Source of the DNA: Chitinophagales bacterium 33-2
GTDB lineage: Bacteria > Bacteroidota > Bacteroidia > Chitinophagales > Chitinophagaceae
DNA: 64,000 nt
Assembly: GCA_002050435.1 (NCBI GenBank)
Contig: MWYV01000029.1
Span: 1-64,000, forward strand
Direction: 5' to 3'
How positions within the stretch are numbered: position 1 is the stretch's first letter; every line of letters starts with the position of its first letter. The translations under genes were made by a program, and so were the position numbers. The notes under the pieces are model-generated. The model was not told the DNA's origin. It searched no databases and saw nothing but the letters and a program-made list of their open reading frames with translations. This document shows positions 42,189 through 51,214 of this stretch, one piece after another.

Positions 42189-43790
42189 CTACTCTTCTAC
42201 CTTTGTAAGATCTGACTTTTTCAACCAGCCTTTAGATGTTTGTCCGGCTGAATTGGTAAATACCACGTATAAAAAATCGTCTTTTTCTTCCAATGGCTCC
42301 AGTACCGCATTATTCCAGTGCACAATAAATGCTTCGCGTCGCGTGCTTTCATCGGGCTGGTTATGAAAATAAGCCCTGTTGTTTACGGTATATTTACCAG
42401 GTGATGAATTTGAAGTGGGATCTGATGCAGTATTTGTCGTATCAAAATCGAGGGGATCGGTATCGGATCGTTTTGGAATGATTGGTTCAGTAACTGGTTC
42501 TGCCATATCGGGTGCAGATTGTTTTTCCTGCTTCTTTTCAACCGGGGTAAATCGTTTCGAGGTATCATTTTCAACAACGTTGGATTTAAATCCTTCATTA
42601 CGGAAGCCGGAATTCAATATGGTATAAGCAGCAAATGCCGCCAGCAGTGTAGCTACCAGAAGCAATATGTAAAATGCAGATGCCGGAACTCCTCTTTTGT
42701 TTTCATTTAAGGAGCGATGTTTCCAGTGTTGCACTTCATTCACCTGTTGTTCAAGAGAACCACGCAATTCAAGTATTTCCTGTCTTTGTTTTCCAATGGT
42801 CTGCTGCAATTCAAGATTTTCTTTTTTAAACTGATCGATCTTCGAAGTATCAACAACATTTACAGGTGCAGCCTGCTGAAAATTATTTGTCCGTTGTTGC
42901 AAAATAAAGTTATGAAGTTGCTGACCGTTTGAAAATCTTTGACCTGGTGATTTGGCAAGACATTTATGTACCATCGTTAACAACCAGGATGGAATATTGA
43001 TCTCAGCCGCCCTTTTTTCCTGACTCCATTCCGGAGGCATATTTTGCTTGCGTAATGCAATAAGATCCGGAGGTGGCGTTTCCATGTGCGCCAGCATCAC
43101 CGAATTTCTGGCTCTTTCACCTTTATCTTTTAAAGGAAAGGGAACGGAACCGGCCAGCAGTTCAAAAATGATAATGCCAAAACTGTACACATCAGACTCA
43201 TTGAACATGCTTCCTTCGTTCTGCTCAGGAGCCATGAACTCAATTGCGCCTGCGTGACGCAGACTCGTTCTTCGCTGCTCGTCACTCATGATCGCCAGTC
43301 CAAAATCAAGCAATACATAGTTGGAGGTATGCAGGTTATATTTTACGTTATTGCTTTTTATATCGCCATGTTTCACGTCAACATTATGGCAGTGTGCAAT
43401 GGCATTGGAAAGATGTTCTGCAACTTTTATTGTTTGTTCAATTGTAAAAACCGGATCGTGAGGTGGCCTGAGTAATTCTTCCAGTTCCGGCCCTTCAATA
43501 AATTCCATTTCAATGAAAGGAAAATTGCCTGTGTCTGTAATGCCTGAACTCAGGATCCTGACCACATTGGGATTTGGCCGCTGATTCACCCTTTTTAGCT
43601 TTTCAACCTCATTTCTGAAATCCCTGTAATTTTTATCTTCTTCGCTTTCGGTATGAATGGGCGTGGGAAGTAATTTGATCGCTGTGATCCTTCCATCGGC
43701 GCGTTTGCCTTTATATACAGAACCCTGGCCACCCATTTTCAGGGCACCCATATTTTCCAGTCCTTCCGTTATAGTAAACAATTTTGCCAT
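42189..43790 (-). CDS. receptor Ser/Thr kinase with SH3-like outer domain
   Basis: The 533-residue protein matches the adjacent kinase almost residue for residue at the start (MAKLFTITEGLENMGALK). Catalytic residues are complete: K39, D143 in HGDIKSNN, DFG 162-164. A coiled coil lies at about 317-357, one membrane helix at 369-391, then a Pro/Thr-rich linker and the SH3-like domain at 472-528 (AYFHNQPDESTRREAF ... GWLKKSDL). It lacks the Sel1/TPR tail. Its start overlaps the FHA gene stop by 1 bp (TAATG). The kinase presumably phosphorylates the operon's FHA and cell-wall proteins; this is inference. Confidence 0.9.
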   Translation of the reverse strand: MAKLFTITEGLENMGALKMGGQGSVYKGKRADGRITAIKLLPTPIHTESEEDKNYRDFRNEVEKLKRVNQRPNPNVVRILSSGITDTGNFPFIEMEFIEGPELEELLRPPHDPVFTIEQTIKVAEHLSNAIAHCHNVDVKHGDIKSNNVKYNLHTSNYVLLDFGLAIMSDEQRRTSLRHAGAIEFMAPEQNEGSMFNESDVYSFGIIIFELLAGSVPFPLKDKGERARNSVMLAHMETPPPDLIALRKQNMPPEWSQEKRAAEINIPSWLLTMVHKCLAKSPGQRFSNGQQLHNFILQQRTNNFQQAAPVNVVDTSKIDQFKKENLELQQTIGKQRQEILELRGSLEQQVNEVQHWKHRSLNENKRGVPASAFYILLLVATLLAAFAAYTILNSGFRNEGFKSNVVENDTSKRFTPVEKKQEKQSAPDMAEPVTEPIIPKRSDTDPLDFDTTNTASDPTSNSSPGKYTVNNRAYFHNQPDESTRREAFIVHWNNAVLEPLEEKDDFLYVVFTNSAGQTSKGWLKKSDLTKVEE

Positions 43791-44578
43791 TACAATGCTT
43801 TCTCCTCCTCAGAATAACTGAATTCAAGCAAGGCAGTTTCACCCAACAGGATCTGGTCACCCTCCTTTAAAGGATGGCCAATATTTGTGGTGTACAATTT
43901 TACAGGGCCCGGTTCATTGACCGACCGAACTTTAATTTTATTTCCAGGCGGCACACCACCTTCATCAGCATAAATCATAAAGTTTCCGGAATCATTATCA
44001 AATTCAATATGTGCATGTTGCCTGCTGATAAATTTATTATTCGGACTTGCACCAACAAAAGCCACATCATTCTGCCTGTAAAATCCATTGGCAGTTTGCG
44101 TTTGTTTTTCCCTTCCAATGCAAATTCTTCCAGAAGTTGAAGTGATCTTATAAATTTGCTTCTCCGCTTCGCCCACACGCACTTTTAAGTACGCGGAAGC
44201 CGATTTCTGAACGGTTGATTTTTTTGTTACGATGAACAGCCCGGCATCAACACCCTGGATCCTACTCGCTTCAGGTGGCAGGGCATCAACAAAAATAATT
44301 TCAAAATTCCAGTCAGCAGGAAGCTCCACTGCATAATCATCCGCGATCCTTTGAATTTCTTCCTCTTTAAATTTATTGTGCTCATTAAAATGCAAAGCAG
44401 CTTCGTACACCGGTTTTTCTTCGAGCGAACAGCATACATATAGTTGCAGGCCACGGAAATGCTTTCCTTCTCCCCCTTCCGCCTTTCTGAGTTTTTCTTT
44501 TATGAAGAGCAGAATTTCGTCCCGAACGCGTTTTACATCCTTAGCTTCTTTATTATCGTTATTGAAGATCCCTAACAT
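43790..44578 (-). CDS. FHA-domain phosphopeptide-binding protein
   Basis: The 262-residue protein has an N-terminal domain of about 125 residues of unclear family and a C-terminal FHA domain (about 131-255). The FHA landmarks are visible: GRICIGRE (150-157), SRQHAHIEF with S185, R186 and H188, and a late GDQILLG strand. FHA domains bind phosphothreonine, so the kinases next door are its probable writers. The N-terminus (LQLYVCCSLEEKPVYEAALH) resembles in outline the pre-FHA domain of the 50149 protein. It is 7 bp from the SEDS-PBP gene. Confidence 0.85.
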   Translation of the reverse strand: MLGIFNNDNKEAKDVKRVRDEILLFIKEKLRKAEGGEGKHFRGLQLYVCCSLEEKPVYEAALHFNEHNKFKEEEIQRIADDYAVELPADWNFEIIFVDALPPEASRIQGVDAGLFIVTKKSTVQKSASAYLKVRVGEAEKQIYKITSTSGRICIGREKQTQTANGFYRQNDVAFVGASPNNKFISRQHAHIEFDNDSGNFMIYADEGGVPPGNKIKVRSVNEPGPVKLYTTNIGHPLKEGDQILLGETALLEFSYSEEEKAL

Positions 44579-44585
44579 GATTTAT

Positions 44586-47500
44586 TTATTGTAGTGTCTG
44601 AATTTTATCTGCTTCGCCAAAACCTTTTATGTATCCACGCTGTATGAGTTTTGGAATAATATGTTTTCCTGCCAGCTTTACTGCTTCACTGGAACCAACG
44701 GCCTTTTCAATTCTGATACAAACCACAACATGGCCCGGACCATCTGCTTTGGGTGCGAAAAATACATACCAGCCATCGTTGATCCGTTCACCTTTCCAGA
44801 TTCTTTCAGGCGTTCCGGTTTTGCCACCCACGCTGATGCGCAGGTCTTTTACTTTGCCTTCACTCTGGCGGATCATGTATTTTTTCAGTTCGGCAGCATA
44901 ACCCGGATCGTTTGCAATAGGAAAGCCTTCCTTAACTCCCAAAAGTGAATCACTGATCTTTAAAACAAAACGGTGTGGAATCAGCATTCCATTGTTTGAA
45001 ATTCCGGCAGCCAGCCTGGCAACAGCTGCAGGTGTTGCAATCAATTCGCCCTGACCCCAGGCCATTCCGGAAACACCCCGACCACGTGTACGCCTGATAT
45101 CATTCCTGTTATAGGATCTTAAGCTGGTAAATTCTGTATTGCGCCACAACTTCCACCATTGTTCCTCACTTGCAGAAGCGAGCGGACTGCGTCCGTAATG
45201 ATAACCACCTACCCCTCTTAAGAACATGCCGGTATTCAAATATACCTGAGCCATTTCTTCCTGCAACTGCTCTTCGTTGGCCAACCTGATAAAATAAGAA
45301 TTATTGGATTTCACCAACGCTCTTTCAAGCGAAATATTTCCTGCTTCGTCAGGTTCTGCGCTGCGTACCCTGATAAGGTCTCCCGGCCTGATCTGGATAT
45401 TTTTTTTGGTTGCATCCATACCCAATTTATTAAAAGCAGCAAGAGCAGTTGCCAGTTTTGCAGTGGAACCGGGCTGCGTTGCATAAGTAAATCCAAGATC
45501 AGCATTGGTACTCCAGTAGGCAAGCCTGTTCTGCTCCGCAACAGGCATGTTTAAACTTTCCCAGTCATTGATCAATGGAAGTGGGTATGCTGCGGATGCA
45601 ATAACATCCCCCGTATGGTCTTCCATAATCACAACTGAAACCCTGTTGTCTGATAAAGAATCATCTTTTAAAAAATCCTTTTGTATGCTGGTCTGCAATG
45701 CGGCATCCATTGATAATTGAACATCACGGTTGCGGTTTTTAAATGCTTCCACTTCCGCACTGTTGATGCCTGCAATTAATAAAGGCGCCAGTGTGCTGTA
45801 ATCTCTTCTTGCAACAGGCATCTCAATCTGCGTATTGGGGAGGAAACGTCTTTCCCTGAAACGGGATGCACTTACAACATAATGGGAAACGGGTGTGGCA
45901 AAACCTCGGAGCTCGGCGTCCAGCTGGTATTCTGCAAAATATCCATTCAATCCTCCTGTAAAGATCCCGGTGTTGGCATCGCCAGTCCAGAAAAACATAT
46001 GTTCTGCAAAAGGATAATATCGATCCAGCCTTTTTCGCGAAAGCGTTTGCAAACCAGCAGGATCCAGTCCCGAACTTAAAAGTGAATCTTTATAATGGTA
46101 CAGCATCCGTGGATTACTGGTGGCCAGCAATTTTCCCTTCCTGTCTAATAAGTCGCCGGCCTGCAAACGGTTCATCAATATGGCGATCCTTGGATTATAA
46201 CTGAACATTCTTGCACCACTCCGGTCTGCAACCAGCGCGGGCTGCACTACCCATTCCGTATTATTAAAAAGATAACGGCCAACATTAACCGAAAGTAAGA
46301 TCAACCCAACCAGTGCAGCGAGTAAGGCCGGCATGAGGTTCCTGTCCTGCTGCCTCGCTATATAATTCATTTGAACAGGCGAACCCTGAACCAGTGATGC
46401 GCTTAATAAAAAACCCGCTGCCAGCATGTTGGTGATGAGGGAAGAACCTCCATAACTGACAAAGGGAAGTGAAACACCAGACAAGGGAAGCGCGCCGATG
46501 GAACCACCGGCAATAAGCAGAAATTGAACGAAAGTGCCGGTACCAATACCAGCACAGAGGTAAAACAAAAAAGGCCGCCCGGTGTGCCGGCCAATGATCA
46601 GTGAACGGTGCAAAAAGATGAGGAACAATATGAATACACAAACAATTCCTGCCCATCCGAATTCTTCCCCTATGGCAGGCAAGATCATGTCGGTATGTGC
46701 CTCAGGAATTGTTTTAGCAAAACCTTCACCCACACCCTGTCCGGTAATACCTCCGCCGGACATGGCCCAGATGCCATTTGCGATCTGGTCGCCCCCAAAA
46801 ACTTCATTGTTCCATTTGTCGAGCCATATTGATTTACGGTCAGCAAGTCGCTGAACAGGTCCCGGAAAAACATCCCGGATCAAAGGCACCTGGTCGAGCA
46901 ACATAAAGCCAGCCATTACCACCAGTGCCATAATGGAAGATTCGCTCACCTGTTTACGCAGGTACATGTGCAGCGCAAGTAGGGTGGCTGTGATCCCGGT
47001 AGCAATCCAGATATTTTTTATAATCCAGTTGGCTAAAACAAATAACACAACTGCGGCTACCATGTAGGCAAAATCACCACGTGAAAATGAAAAGAGTACA
47101 ATAAAACTAAAACAAACCACAATGGCAGGCCCCAGGTCGCCAAGCATGAGGAACAATAAAATAGTTAGCAGTATAGCACCTAAAGCAAAAGAAAAAAATG
47201 ACCAGCGTTTTTGCATGGATGCATATTCAGAAATGAACTTTTCGTTCATTGCAAAAAAACCTGCAAGAAAAATGACCACCAGGAATTTCACTACTTCGCT
47301 TGGCTGAAAACCAAAAAGATTCACTTTCACCCCACTGCCTTCAGGACCAGTTCCCAGCAATATGGTCATCATCAATAAGAGAATGGCAACCCCAGCCCAC
47401 TGGATGCCTTTAGCTCCCTTTCTTCCCTTAACTACAAATAACCGGTAAAGCCCTGAATCTATAGTGAATTTCCTGAGATCAAAAAACATAAGTACCATCA

Positions 47501-48653
47501 TGCCAATAAAACCACCCACCAGGTACCATAAGGTATTTTGAGCAAGAAATCTGTCGCGTAACGGATCCTGCAGACTTAACAGGGTTATTAGCGAAAAGCC
47601 AATCAGCAACATCACCAATGGAAGGACCATCTGGTCAGCCCTGCTGAAAACCAAACTGAGTAAAATATGGAGTAAGATAAAACCTCCCAGGAAAACAGTT
47701 GCAATGATCCAATACCATTTTGCTGCTTCTTCCGGTGTGCGCACTACCAGAGATTTTTCTTTTTTGAGATTATTAAAATCTTTGTTTGAAAGCAGGCGAA
47801 TCGTATGTGGTGCCTGTACAAAATTAAAATTTGCTTTTCCTGATAATGAAGTGGTTCCTTTAGATGAACCGAACTGAAAATTTGGCTGAAGTGGTAACAC
47901 TTCGAATGACCGGTCTTCCGGCAAACCATTAAAGGCATAATTCCCATCCTGATCAGTTCTTGCATACGCATTAAAAGAAATCAGCTGCTGATGCCCCGCG
48001 GTATCTACTGCATAAATTCTTTTTCCTGAAGCATTGGATGCTACTACCTGTCGAACAGACTCCCTTACTTCTTCACTGTACGTACTGTCCTGGGGGATTA
48101 CCATCTGCAATCGCACCAGCACACCCGATACAGGTTGTTCCTTAAGATCGCTGACCTTACCTGTAATTGCACTTTTACCTAGACTGGCATCATGCACAGC
48201 AGGAAGCGGTAGTGGTGCCTGCATTTCCTGATCAAATCTTACGGAATCACTTCCACTGTATCCAAGCAAAGACCTTGACAGCTGCACTCTCTTCCTGAAG
48301 GAATTGCCCCCTGCCCTGAAAGCATCATCTGCCTTGATATTGTATTTGATTTTATTGAGTTCACCGATATTATCGATCACACCTGCTGCCGGATCGATCC
48401 TTTGCGCCATAACTGAACTGATTAGTTCAATATCTCTCGGGTCTTCAAAATAATAGCCTGTAGTGAGGAGCAACTTCATTCTTTGTCCCGGTTGATCTGC
48501 ATTCAGATTTACAATAGATCCCTGTTGCATCCGCTCAGGCACGTCAAAAAAATCTCTTTCCAGTACCTTGTACAATTCATGAAATGAAAACCCAAGCACT
48601 GCAATAATGGCCAGCAACCATACGCGTTCAAGATTTCTGCCTGTTCTCTCCAT
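44586..48653 (-). CDS. fused SEDS glycan polymerase and class B PBP transpeptidase
   Basis: One 1355-residue protein joins both halves of a peptidoglycan synthase. An N-terminal helix (10-27) leads to a soluble region with a carboxypeptidase-regulatory-like fold (about 158-290). The SEDS part (about 312-760) has the RodA/FtsW motifs QPSEVVKFL, GDLGPAIVV, PEAHTDMILPAIGEEFG with the conserved D655, and GVSLPFVSYGGSSL. A helix at about 772-793 links to the transpeptidase (about 830-1355) with a complete triad: S1063-T-A-K1066, S1116-N-N and K1278-T-G. Polymerisation and cross-linking are thus covalently tied. Its stop overlaps nothing; its start overlaps the phosphatase stop by 1 bp. The name would be a RodA-PBP2 or FtsW-FtsI analogue. 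Confidence 0.9.
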   Translation of the reverse strand: MERTGRNLERVWLLAIIAVLGFSFHELYKVLERDFFDVPERMQQGSIVNLNADQPGQRMKLLLTTGYYFEDPRDIELISSVMAQRIDPAAGVIDNIGELNKIKYNIKADDAFRAGGNSFRKRVQLSRSLLGYSGSDSVRFDQEMQAPLPLPAVHDASLGKSAITGKVSDLKEQPVSGVLVRLQMVIPQDSTYSEEVRESVRQVVASNASGKRIYAVDTAGHQQLISFNAYARTDQDGNYAFNGLPEDRSFEVLPLQPNFQFGSSKGTTSLSGKANFNFVQAPHTIRLLSNKDFNNLKKEKSLVVRTPEEAAKWYWIIATVFLGGFILLHILLSLVFSRADQMVLPLVMLLIGFSLITLLSLQDPLRDRFLAQNTLWYLVGGFIGMMVLMFFDLRKFTIDSGLYRLFVVKGRKGAKGIQWAGVAILLLMMTILLGTGPEGSGVKVNLFGFQPSEVVKFLVVIFLAGFFAMNEKFISEYASMQKRWSFFSFALGAILLTILLFLMLGDLGPAIVVCFSFIVLFSFSRGDFAYMVAAVVLFVLANWIIKNIWIATGITATLLALHMYLRKQVSESSIMALVVMAGFMLLDQVPLIRDVFPGPVQRLADRKSIWLDKWNNEVFGGDQIANGIWAMSGGGITGQGVGEGFAKTIPEAHTDMILPAIGEEFGWAGIVCVFILFLIFLHRSLIIGRHTGRPFLFYLCAGIGTGTFVQFLLIAGGSIGALPLSGVSLPFVSYGGSSLITNMLAAGFLLSASLVQGSPVQMNYIARQQDRNLMPALLAALVGLILLSVNVGRYLFNNTEWVVQPALVADRSGARMFSYNPRIAILMNRLQAGDLLDRKGKLLATSNPRMLYHYKDSLLSSGLDPAGLQTLSRKRLDRYYPFAEHMFFWTGDANTGIFTGGLNGYFAEYQLDAELRGFATPVSHYVVSASRFRERRFLPNTQIEMPVARRDYSTLAPLLIAGINSAEVEAFKNRNRDVQLSMDAALQTSIQKDFLKDDSLSDNRVSVVIMEDHTGDVIASAAYPLPLINDWESLNMPVAEQNRLAYWSTNADLGFTYATQPGSTAKLATALAAFNKLGMDATKKNIQIRPGDLIRVRSAEPDEAGNISLERALVKSNNSYFIRLANEEQLQEEMAQVYLNTGMFLRGVGGYHYGRSPLASASEEQWWKLWRNTEFTSLRSYNRNDIRRTRGRGVSGMAWGQGELIATPAAVARLAAGISNNGMLIPHRFVLKISDSLLGVKEGFPIANDPGYAAELKKYMIRQSEGKVKDLRISVGGKTGTPERIWKGERINDGWYVFFAPKADGPGHVVVCIRIEKAVGSSEAVKLAGKHIIPKLIQRGYIKGFGEADKIQTLQ

Positions 48654-50056
48654 TAATTGCTTCTGTTTAAACTGTCGTTGTTATTGGTTGGAATGATGGG
48701 TAATATCCCGGAACTATCCTTTAACGCATAAGCAACCGAAATGCGCGTATCATCAAATGTTACCTGGTTCATTTTTAACACAGACTGTTCTCTGGTGAGA
48801 ATGGCCAGTTCAAATCCAACAAACCTGATGCTGTCAAGCACAATATTTTTGCACAGAGGTCCCAGGTTAAATGCCGGCCCGCCTGAAACAAAGGAACTAT
48901 CGCAGATGATTACTACAGGTCCTTTTATGCGCAAAGAATCCCGGTTGATCCGTATGACCTGTGAAATCCTGATGGTATCACCAAAAACAGAATGGTGTAA
49001 AAACAGCAGATTAGATGTTGTTGAACTGACCGAATCCTGCAAGCTGATTTCATTTGCATTGAGCGCATGCACAGGAAGAACAGCCTGCTCCTTTTTTATA
49101 AAATGTTCCCTGAACAACCATACAGAAGTGGCGATGGACAAAAGGCAAAGTATGGAAAGGATTAATATAAGAGCAATAGGAGAACGATTAGTTTTTAAAG
49201 GTTTTTCCCTGATGGCAGGTTCTTTTTCGACCGGCCCGGATGCAACAGGGCTCTGGACATCATTTTTTTTTATGAGCAAAGGCCTTGTTGCTTTTTGTTT
49301 TGCGGGTTCTTTTTCATTTTTTACAAGCACCACAGTAATATTGTCTTTCCCTCCACCTATATTAGCCGCCTCCACCAGATTTTTTGCTTTTGTTTGCAGA
49401 TCATTCTGGTGGTTGAGGATGCTGATCATGTTGCTGCTTGTAACCATATCAGACAACCCATCACTGCATAGTAATAAAAGATCGCCAGGGAGAAATGGTG
49501 ATTCTCCAGTATCGATATAATCTTTTTGTGTACCCACGGTTTGATCAAATCCCAGCGCTTTATTGATCTCATTTCTTTTAGGATGGTTCATAGCTTCTTC
49601 TTCTGTAAGCCTGCCCGAATCTTCCAGAAATCCTACAAAGGATTGGTCCCTGGTAACTTTTACCAGCGACTGGTCACGAAAAAGGTATAACCTGGTATCA
49701 CCAACATGGGCATAATAAAATTTATTTTCTTTTTCATCCACAAGCGCAAGCGTAACCACGCAGGCCATATCTGGATTACTTCCCCTGGCTCTCTTTGTTT
49801 CGAAAATGTTTCCATTCGCATTGATCAAAGCCTGCCGAAGCATTTCAACATCAGGCGATTTTACTTTTCCAACTAAATCAATAATGGTTTGTTTTGCGAT
49901 TTCGGCTGCCACTTCACCACCTTCGTATCCACCCACACCATCAATAACGCATGCAATTAGCAAGCGGCTTCCGGTAACCAATTGAGCAATGAAGCTGTCT
50001 TCATTATTATCTCTTTGCTTTCCGGTATCTGTAATTCCAAAGTAATTATCTGCCAT
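48653..50056 (-). CDS. PP2C-type phosphatase with membrane anchor and outer domain
   Basis: The 467-residue protein has an N-terminal PP2C domain (about 1-255) with metal motifs RDNNEDSF, DGVGGYEGGE, CSDGLSDMVT and GGKDNITVVL. A proline/lysine linker, one membrane helix (about 292-314) and an extracytoplasmic region of about 150 residues follow. The last part has repeated hydrophobic strands (ISQVIRINRDSLRIKGPVVI, NIVLDSIRFVGFEL) suggesting a small beta-helix. It is the natural partner that reverses the kinases of the operon, as PstP does in Actinobacteria. The start overlaps the 33-residue peptide gene by 11 bp. Confidence 0.9.
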   Translation of the reverse strand: MADNYFGITDTGKQRDNNEDSFIAQLVTGSRLLIACVIDGVGGYEGGEVAAEIAKQTIIDLVGKVKSPDVEMLRQALINANGNIFETKRARGSNPDMACVVTLALVDEKENKFYYAHVGDTRLYLFRDQSLVKVTRDQSFVGFLEDSGRLTEEEAMNHPKRNEINKALGFDQTVGTQKDYIDTGESPFLPGDLLLLCSDGLSDMVTSSNMISILNHQNDLQTKAKNLVEAANIGGGKDNITVVLVKNEKEPAKQKATRPLLIKKNDVQSPVASGPVEKEPAIREKPLKTNRSPIALILILSILCLLSIATSVWLFREHFIKKEQAVLPVHALNANEISLQDSVSSTTSNLLFLHHSVFGDTIRISQVIRINRDSLRIKGPVVIICDSSFVSGGPAFNLGPLCKNIVLDSIRFVGFELAILTREQSVLKMNQVTFDDTRISVAYALKDSSGILPIIPTNNNDSLNRSN

Positions 50057-50147
50057 TCTTTTTGTGTGATTTTTTTATTTCCGCAAAATGGGTTACCAGC
50101 ATCCCTGTACAGATCACCAGCAGTATGATGGAAAGTAAAGCAGCCAT
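50046..50147 (-). CDS. 33-residue single-helix membrane peptide
   Basis: A minus-strand frame from ATG 50147 to TAA 50046 encodes 33 residues starting MAALLSIILLVICTGMLVTH, a clean membrane helix, and ending FAEIKKSHKKNGR, a basic tail. The ATG lies one base after the TGA of the FhaA-like gene and the frame overlaps the phosphatase start by 11 bp. That spacing is typical of coupled translation. No function can be named; it could be a small regulator or subunit of the wall synthase. Confidence 0.65.
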   Translation of the reverse strand: MAALLSIILLVICTGMLVTHFAEIKKSHKKNGR

Positions 50148-50148
50148 A

Positions 50149-51096
50149 TCAGGATTTATAAATGTTTATTCCTACAATACCGTTAAGCACCAGTTTGGAA
50201 TTATAGGGAAGTTCGATCCATACCGGGTTGTTTTCCGCACTTTCTTTCAGTTCCTTTTCATTAACAAGGGTTTTCTCTCCGAAAGAAGCGACCGAAAGTT
50301 TTCCCTCGTTTTTATCATATCGGATCTTCAGGTGCGGACTATTGATCCATTCTGTTGGAATTTTAAAAATGTCTGAAGCGGTTGATGCTTCCTCTTTCCC
50401 GCTGATGGTCACTTCATTTCTTTCCATGAAGAATTCAATCTTTTTACCTGAGTATTCTTTTTCAGGAATGATGGCTTCAAACCTTGCAAATAAAGATGGT
50501 GCGGTGTGAACGGATTTGTCGCCATCATAAAAAAGATCTTGCCGGAAAGGCACTTCATAATAACCTTCGCTGTAAAAATTGAACCCTTTAAGAATTTCAT
50601 TGCTGATGTCGGCGGTTTGGGCAATTCCTGTTTGCCTCGGAATAAAAGTGACCCTCAGGTTTTCTTCCTTTTGCTGACTTCCAGGCATCAGTTTACCAAT
50701 AAAACTTTTATCACCCCTTGAATAATCCGGGTGTGAAACAAACCGAAATACCCATTTGGAACTTGAAGGCTCCACATGCTTACCCTGGGATTTATAATTC
50801 TTAAGTATTTCGTAAAACTTTTTCACCGACTCCTGCACGATCAACCCGAAGATGCCTTTTTTATTATCCATGAAATCTTTATAATCGTCCGGATTAAAAC
50901 CAATGATATATTCATGATAAAAAACCACGCGGCCGGCGAAGGAAAGGTGTCCGATCGACTCCTCAAATTTTTCGACAATGTATTTATACACATCATCAGG
51001 CGTAATGGAGTGGTCTGCCAGTAAAGGTTCTGATTCTTTTTTTAAAAACCATTCATGTAATCCTATGCGTTGCCAGAAAGAGGTATTGGGTTTCAT
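50149..51096 (-). CDS. FhaA-like protein with degenerate FHA domain
   Basis: The 315-residue protein has an N-terminal domain (about 25-150; VVFYHEYIIGFNPDDYKDFM ... SVKKFYEIL) whose outline recalls the FhaA N-terminal domain of Actinobacteria. The C-terminal part (about 215-315) fits an FHA beta-sandwich, but the core Ser-Arg-x-His is reduced to NSPHLKI and the phosphothreonine-binding Arg is not evident. It may bind proteins without phosphate recognition. It is the first gene of the operon. A TAAGTTTG box (51123-51130, minus strand) lies 27 bp upstream, a candidate promoter. Confidence 0.6.
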   Translation of the reverse strand: MKPNTSFWQRIGLHEWFLKKESEPLLADHSITPDDVYKYIVEKFEESIGHLSFAGRVVFYHEYIIGFNPDDYKDFMDNKKGIFGLIVQESVKKFYEILKNYKSQGKHVEPSSSKWVFRFVSHPDYSRGDKSFIGKLMPGSQQKEENLRVTFIPRQTGIAQTADISNEILKGFNFYSEGYYEVPFRQDLFYDGDKSVHTAPSLFARFEAIIPEKEYSGKKIEFFMERNEVTISGKEEASTASDIFKIPTEWINSPHLKIRYDKNEGKLSVASFGEKTLVNEKELKESAENNPVWIELPYNSKLVLNGIVGINIYKS

Positions 51097-51214
51097 TCAA
51101 ACGATGTTAGGTTAAATGTAATCAAACTTAATAGTGCCCGCAGCAGACTCAGGAGGTTTAACAAAGTTGATACCAATTTGAGGTGCTGAAAAAAATAGTA
51201 ACTGGGTGCGCTGC

